A stretch of 64,000 bases of DNA from Caulobacter segnis. Its GTDB lineage: Bacteria; Pseudomonadota; Alphaproteobacteria; Caulobacterales; Caulobacteraceae. The stretch covers positions 4,836,001 through 4,900,000 of the forward strand of contig NZ_CP082923.1 of NCBI RefSeq assembly GCF_019931575.1. The letters are read 5' to 3'. Below, one piece after another: positions 60,378 through 64,000 of the stretch. The translations under genes were made by a program, and so were the position numbers. The notes below the pieces were generated by a model. That model saw only the letters and a program-made list of their open reading frames with translations, was not told where the DNA came from and ran no database searches. Each line of letters opens with the position of its first letter. The stretch's first letter is position 1.

Positions 60378-62165
60378 TCAGTAGACCCGTTGCTTCGGCG
60401 GGATGTAGGCGATGTCGTCCGACATCGTGTAGCTGTGCACCGGACGGTAATCGATCTTCACCTTGCCGGACTCCATGTCGAGCCAAGCCAGGGTGTGCTT
60501 CATCCATTCGGTGTCGTTGCGGTCGGCGAAGTCCTCGCGGGCGTGGGCGCCGCGGCTCTCGGTGCGGTTGGCCGCGCCGTTCACGGTGACCACCGCCTGG
60601 CCGATCAGGTTGTCGAACTCCAGGGTCTCCATCAGGTCGGTGTTCCACACCAGACCGCGATCGCTGACCTGGAGGTCGGCCTTCTTGTCCCAGACCGCCT
60701 GCAGGCGATCGACGCCGCTGACCAGGCTCTCGCCGGTGCGGAACACCGCGGCGTCTTCCTGCATGGCCTTCTGCATCTCCAGACGCAGGTCAGCGGTGCG
60801 GGTCGAGCCCGAGGCGTTGCGGAAGCGGTCGAAGCGGGCCAGATGGCCGTCGGTCTGGACGTCCTTCAGTTCCGGCTGCTTGGCGCCCGGCTTGAGGATC
60901 TCGGCGCAGCGCAGGGCCGCGGCGCGACCGAAGACCACGAGATCGATCAGCGAGTTCGAACCCAGGCGGTTGGCGCCGTGCACCGACACGCAGGCCGCTT
61001 CGCCCACGGCCATCAGGCCCGGGATCACCTGGTCGGGATTCTCGCCCGACTTGGTGACGACCTCGCCGTGATAGTTCGTCGGGATGCCGCCCATGTTGTA
61101 GTGGACGGTCGGCAGCACCGGGATCGGGGCCTTGGTCACGTCGACGCCGGCGAAGACCTTCGCCGTTTCCGAGATGCCCGGCAGGCGCTCGGCCAGGATC
61201 TTGGGATCCAGGTGATCGAGGTGCAGGAAGATGTGGTCCTTGTTCGGGCCCACGCCGCGGCCTTCGCGGATCTCGATGGTCATCGCGCGGCTGACCATGT
61301 CCCGGGGCGCCAGGTCCTTAACCGACGGCGCGTAGCGCTCCATGAAGCGCTCACCTTCCGAGTTGGTCAGGTAGCCGCCCTCGCCGCGAGCGCCTTCGGT
61401 GATCAGGCAGCCCGCGCCGTAGATCCCCGTGGGGTGGAACTGCACGAACTCCATGTCCTGCAGCGGCAGGCCAGCGCGCAGCGCCATGGCGTTGCCGTCG
61501 CCCGTGCAGGTGTGGGCCGAGGTGGCCGAGAAGTAGGCGCGGCCGTAACCGCCCGTGGCCAGGATCACCATCTGGGCCTGGAAGCGATGCAGGGTGCCGT
61601 CGTCGAGCTTCCACGCCGTCACGCCGCGGCAGACGCCGTCGTCCATGATCAGGTCGAGGGCGAAGTACTCGATGAAGAACTCGGTGTCGTGGGCCAGAGA
61701 CTGGCCGTACATCGTGTGCAGCATGGCGTGACCGGTGCGGTCGGCCGCCGCGCAGGTGCGCTGGATCGGGCCTTCGCCGTAGTTCTTGGTCATGCCGCCG
61801 AAGGCGCGCTGGTAGATCTTGCCGTCGGCCGTGCGCGAGAAGGGCACGCCCCAGTGCTCGAGCTCATAGACCGCCGCCGGGGCGTTGCGGGTCAGGTACT
61901 CGATGGCGTCCTGGTCGCCCAGCCAGTCCGAACCCTTGACGGTGTCGAACATGTGCCAGCGCCAGTCGTCGTGGCTCATATTGCCCAGCGAGGCCGAGAT
62001 GCCGCCCTGCGCGGCCACGGTGTGGCTGCGGGTCGGGAACACCTTGGTGATGCAGGCGGTCTTGAGGCCGGCCTGGGCGGCGCCCAGCGCGGCGCGGAGG
62101 CCCGAGCCGCCGGCGCCGACGACGACGACGTCGAACTTGTGGTCGATGAACTTGTAGGCCGACAT
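60378..62165 (-). CDS. sdhA: Succinate dehydrogenase flavoprotein subunit
   Basis: A 595-residue catalytic subunit oxidising succinate to fumarate. The FAD-binding motif is [18 protein letters not shown], the covalent FAD-linking His is in [12 protein letters not shown], and the active-site Arg/His region is [13 protein letters not shown] with [19 protein letters not shown] later. The start ATG overlaps the sdhD stop (ATGA); the longer open frame to 62444 is a shadow over sdhD. Confidence 0.98.
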   Translation of the reverse strand: MSAYKFIDHKFDVVVVGAGGSGLRAALGAAQAGLKTACITKVFPTRSHTVAAQGGISASLGNMSHDDWRWHMFDTVKGSDWLGDQDAIEYLTRNAPAAVYELEHWGVPFSRTADGKIYQRAFGGMTKNYGEGPIQRTCAAADRTGHAMLHTMYGQSLAHDTEFFIEYFALDLIMDDGVCRGVTAWKLDDGTLHRFQAQMVILATGGYGRAYFSATSAHTCTGDGNAMALRAGLPLQDMEFVQFHPTGIYGAGCLITEGARGEGGYLTNSEGERFMERYAPSVKDLAPRDMVSRAMTIEIREGRGVGPNKDHIFLHLDHLDPKILAERLPGISETAKVFAGVDVTKAPIPVLPTVHYNMGGIPTNYHGEVVTKSGENPDQVIPGLMAVGEAACVSVHGANRLGSNSLIDLVVFGRAAALRCAEILKPGAKQPELKDVQTDGHLARFDRFRNASGSTRTADLRLEMQKAMQEDAAVFRTGESLVSGVDRLQAVWDKKADLQVSDRGLVWNTDLMETLEFDNLIGQAVVTVNGAANRTESRGAHAREDFADRNDTEWMKHTLAWLDMESGKVKIDYRPVHSYTMSDDIAYIPPKQRVY

Positions 62166-62584
62166 CAATGGGCTCCGGTCACGGTCAAGGCGACCTTGAG
62201 GATCGAGAAGATCCCCACGGCGCCGGCCAGCACGCAGACGAACAGATTGCCGATCACCAGGGCCGACTTGCTCGTGAATTTGTGGACGTAGTCCTCGATC
62301 ACCACCTGGACCGCGTTCGACAGGTGCACCAGGGCCGAGACCAGCAGCAGGACCAGCAGCACGGCGTTCACCGGCTGGCCGATCCAGGCGGCGACCGTGT
62401 GCTGGTCGGCGCCGATCAGCTTCAGGGCGCTGTAGACGCCCCACAGGCTCAGCGGCGCCAGGGCCAGGCCCGAGACGCGCTCGGTGATGAAGTGCGAGAC
62501 GCCGTGGTGCGACGAGCCCATGCCCCGGGCGCGCGACAGCGGCGTGCGGAACTGGATGGGCTGGAAGAGGTCGTTCTTGCTCAT
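62165..62584 (-). CDS. sdhD: Succinate dehydrogenase membrane anchor subunit D
   Basis: A 139-residue membrane subunit with three helices; the second contains [18 protein letters not shown], with the heme-ligating His and the Asp-Tyr of the quinone site. Together with SdhC it binds heme b and ubiquinone. Its stop overlaps the sdhA start. The start is two bases after the sdhC stop. Confidence 0.94.
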   Translation of the reverse strand: MSKNDLFQPIQFRTPLSRARGMGSSHHGVSHFITERVSGLALAPLSLWGVYSALKLIGADQHTVAAWIGQPVNAVLLVLLLVSALVHLSNAVQVVIEDYVHKFTSKSALVIGNLFVCVLAGAVGIFSILKVALTVTGAH

Positions 62585-62586
62585 GA

Positions 62587-62994
62587 TCAGAACGCTCCGT
62601 TCGCGCCGGCGATGACCCAGGTGACGATCGTCGCCACGACCGCGAAGGCGATCGCCATGGCGCCGGTCATGTCGGCGATGCGGGGTTGGAAGCCCCTGCC
62701 GGTGTCCCAGAAGGTCTGGCGGATCGTGTAGGCGACGTTGAAGAAGACCGCGAAGGTCTCGCCCAGCAACACCAGCTTGCCGATCGGCGAGCCCAGGACG
62801 CCGCGATAGACGTCGTAGGCCTCAGGGCCAGCCGCCAGGGCGGCGGCCCAGCCGGCCAGGATCACGGCGCCGACCCACAGGCCGACGACGCAGGCGCGGT
62901 GCAGGATCGAGCAGGCCATGGTGATATGCCAGCGCCAAACCTGCAGGTGCGGCGACATCGGGCGCTCGGGAAGCCCCCGGCTCGTGTCGGTCAT
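62587..62994 (-). CDS. sdhC: Succinate dehydrogenase cytochrome b556 subunit
   Basis: A 135-residue membrane subunit with three helices. The signature [23 protein letters not shown] includes the quinone-site Ser and Arg, and the heme-ligating His is the one in GIRHL-like position (here SILHRACV). First gene of the sdhCDAB operon. A candidate promoter is 41-68 bp upstream of its start. Confidence 0.94.
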   Translation of the reverse strand: MTDTSRGLPERPMSPHLQVWRWHITMACSILHRACVVGLWVGAVILAGWAAALAAGPEAYDVYRGVLGSPIGKLVLLGETFAVFFNVAYTIRQTFWDTGRGFQPRIADMTGAMAIAFAVVATIVTWVIAGANGAF

Positions 62995-63034
62995 GGGAGG
63001 TCCAACCTCAGTAGCCTTTGTGCGTTGCGGGACG

Positions 63035-63062
63035 CTTTTAAGCGCGAAGGCCAGGGTGTCAA
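63035..63062 (-). promoter_or_regulatory. Candidate promoter of sdhCDAB
   Basis: Minus-strand TTGACA (63057-63062), 16-bp spacer, TAAAAG (63035-63040) in the context GCTTAAAAGC, close to the Caulobacter sigma-70 -10 consensus. It lies 41 bp before the sdhC start codon. Confidence 0.6.
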
Positions 63063-63177
63063 TTAAACGGCGCCCTCTTGAGAAACGTTCGCAGCTCCCC
63101 GCGTTGGGGGAGTGGGGAACCCTAAAGGCCAAGGTTACGTTAACGTCGCTCGCTCCAGGGGGGAACAAGAGCGCTTC

Positions 63178-64000
63178 ATGTCCAGTCCGATCGATTTCAA
63201 GGCGGTGTTCGAGCGGATTTCGACGCCATACATGCTGATGGATCATGAGTTGACCATCATCGAGATGAACCCGGCCTACATCGCGGTCACCGGCCGGGCG
63301 CGCGAGGACATCCAAGGTCGCTACCTGTTCGATGCGTTCCCGGCTCAGGGCGAAAGCCGCCGCCTGCTCGAGGAGTCGCTGCTGCGCACCCGCGACACCG
63401 GCGAGACCGACGTCATCGCCATGATCCACTACGCCATCCCGGGTCCTGACGGCGAAGGCTTCGAAGATCGCTACTGGAGCGCAACCCACACCTATGTGCC
63501 CACCGAGGATGGGCGCGGGTACATCCTGCAGAACACGCAGGACATCACCGAACTTCGGCGCCTGAAGGACGCCGCCTTCCGGCCCGAGGCGCCACCGACC
63601 ACGACAATGCTCGGCGATTCCGTGCTGCGACGCGTCGAGACCCTGCAGTCGCAGAGCGTGCAGATCCGCCGTCTCTTCATGCGCGCCCCCAGTTTCGTGG
63701 CGGTGCTGCGCGGCCCGAACCACGTCTTCGACTTCGCCAATGACGCCTATCTGCGGCTGATCGGCCGTCATGACATCGTCGGGCGTCCCCTGGTCGAAGT
63801 CCTGCCCGAGATCGAGAGCCAGGGCTTCGTGCGTTTGCTGGACGAGGTGCGCCGTTCGGGCGAGCCGTTCCTGGGACGCGAGCTCAGTGTGATGCTGGCG
63901 CGTGAAAAGGGCGCGCCGCCCGAGGAGCGCTTCCTCGATTTCATCTACCAGCCCATCGTCGAGGCCGACGGCTCCGTCTCCGGCGTGTTCGTCGAGGGCT
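63178..64000 (+). CDS. PAS-domain sensor protein, 3' end missing
   Basis: The reading frame is open from ATG 63178 to the window edge (274 codons). Two PAS domains are visible: PYMLMDHELTIIEMNPAYIAVTGR with the DITELRRL end, and FVAVLRGPNHVFDFANDAYLRLIG with the segment EVLPEIESQGFVRLLDEV. The latter pattern is common in HWE-type histidine kinases and in signalling proteins of Caulobacter. A kinase domain presumably follows outside the window. It is divergent from sdhC, 183 bp apart. Confidence 0.9.
   Translation, partial: MSSPIDFKAVFERISTPYMLMDHELTIIEMNPAYIAVTGRAREDIQGRYLFDAFPAQGESRRLLEESLLRTRDTGETDVIAMIHYAIPGPDGEGFEDRYWSATHTYVPTEDGRGYILQNTQDITELRRLKDAAFRPEAPPTTTMLGDSVLRRVETLQSQSVQIRRLFMRAPSFVAVLRGPNHVFDFANDAYLRLIGRHDIVGRPLVEVLPEIESQGFVRLLDEVRRSGEPFLGRELSVMLAREKGAPPEERFLDFIYQPIVEADGSVSGVFVEG

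Overview
The window is high-GC chromosomal DNA from an alphaproteobacterium, almost certainly a Caulobacter or close Caulobacteraceae relative. The strongest marker is a DivL orthologue, a cell-cycle sensor kinase with tyrosine in place of the H-box histidine. Supporting markers are ChvG/ChvI followed by HprK and PTS proteins, the flagellin-sugar genes flmA/flmB, SenC-RegB-RegA, a MmcB gene with an alphaproteobacterial LexA box, and an rRNA operon ordered 16S-Ile-Ala-23S-5S-fMet. Most of the window looks like core chromosome; I see no prophage, insertion sequence, integrase or CRISPR array.

Layout. 1-5300: end of a drug-efflux MFS gene, then on the minus strand an outer-membrane protein, a serine hydrolase, pdxY and ahcY (terminator behind, 16-bp palindrome in front). 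5481-17355: a secreted unknown protein, divL, a metalloprotease/SWIM gene pair, a GFA protein, a methyltransferase, a sirtuin, a diiron ferritin-like protein, a lipocalin, a D-2-hydroxyacid dehydrogenase, mmcB, a small membrane protein and recQ. 17512-28550: a class A penicillin-binding protein, a YgjP-like metallopeptidase, the PHB depolymerase phaZ, SCO/RegB/RegA, an SDR dehydrogenase, pterin dehydratase, a HAD hydrolase and an AsmA protein. 28540-37560: two CPBP membrane proteases, a monooxygenase-fold protein, a YjhX toxin-family protein, rsmD, a TMEM175-like channel, an rRNA pseudouridine synthase, tadA, flmA-flmB and an EthD protein.

37652-43478 holds a 565-residue protein of unknown function divergent from the chvI-chvG-hprK-EIIA-HPr operon, which joins envelope stress sensing to a regulatory PTS. 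43485-48960 is the most accessory-looking stretch: a MocR regulator with a divergent EamA exporter, a dispersed intergenic repeat, a secreted beta-lactamase-fold hydrolase, a retropepsin-like protein and a very small ORF. bioB and a CYTH-CHAD protein follow. 51646-57518 is a complete minus-strand rRNA operon with three similarly spaced candidate promoters. The rest is a [2Fe-2S] ferredoxin, its likely FAD reductase, the sdhCDAB operon, and the start of a PAS sensor protein cut by the window end.

No clearly new multi-gene system stood out. The most useful leads are regulatory: palindromes in front of ahcY, phaZ, the diiron gene and the SDR gene; a LexA box inside the longest mmcB reading frame; GANTC (CcrM) site clusters; convergent genes that share a CTAG double stop; and the unknown 565-residue gene beside chvIG.
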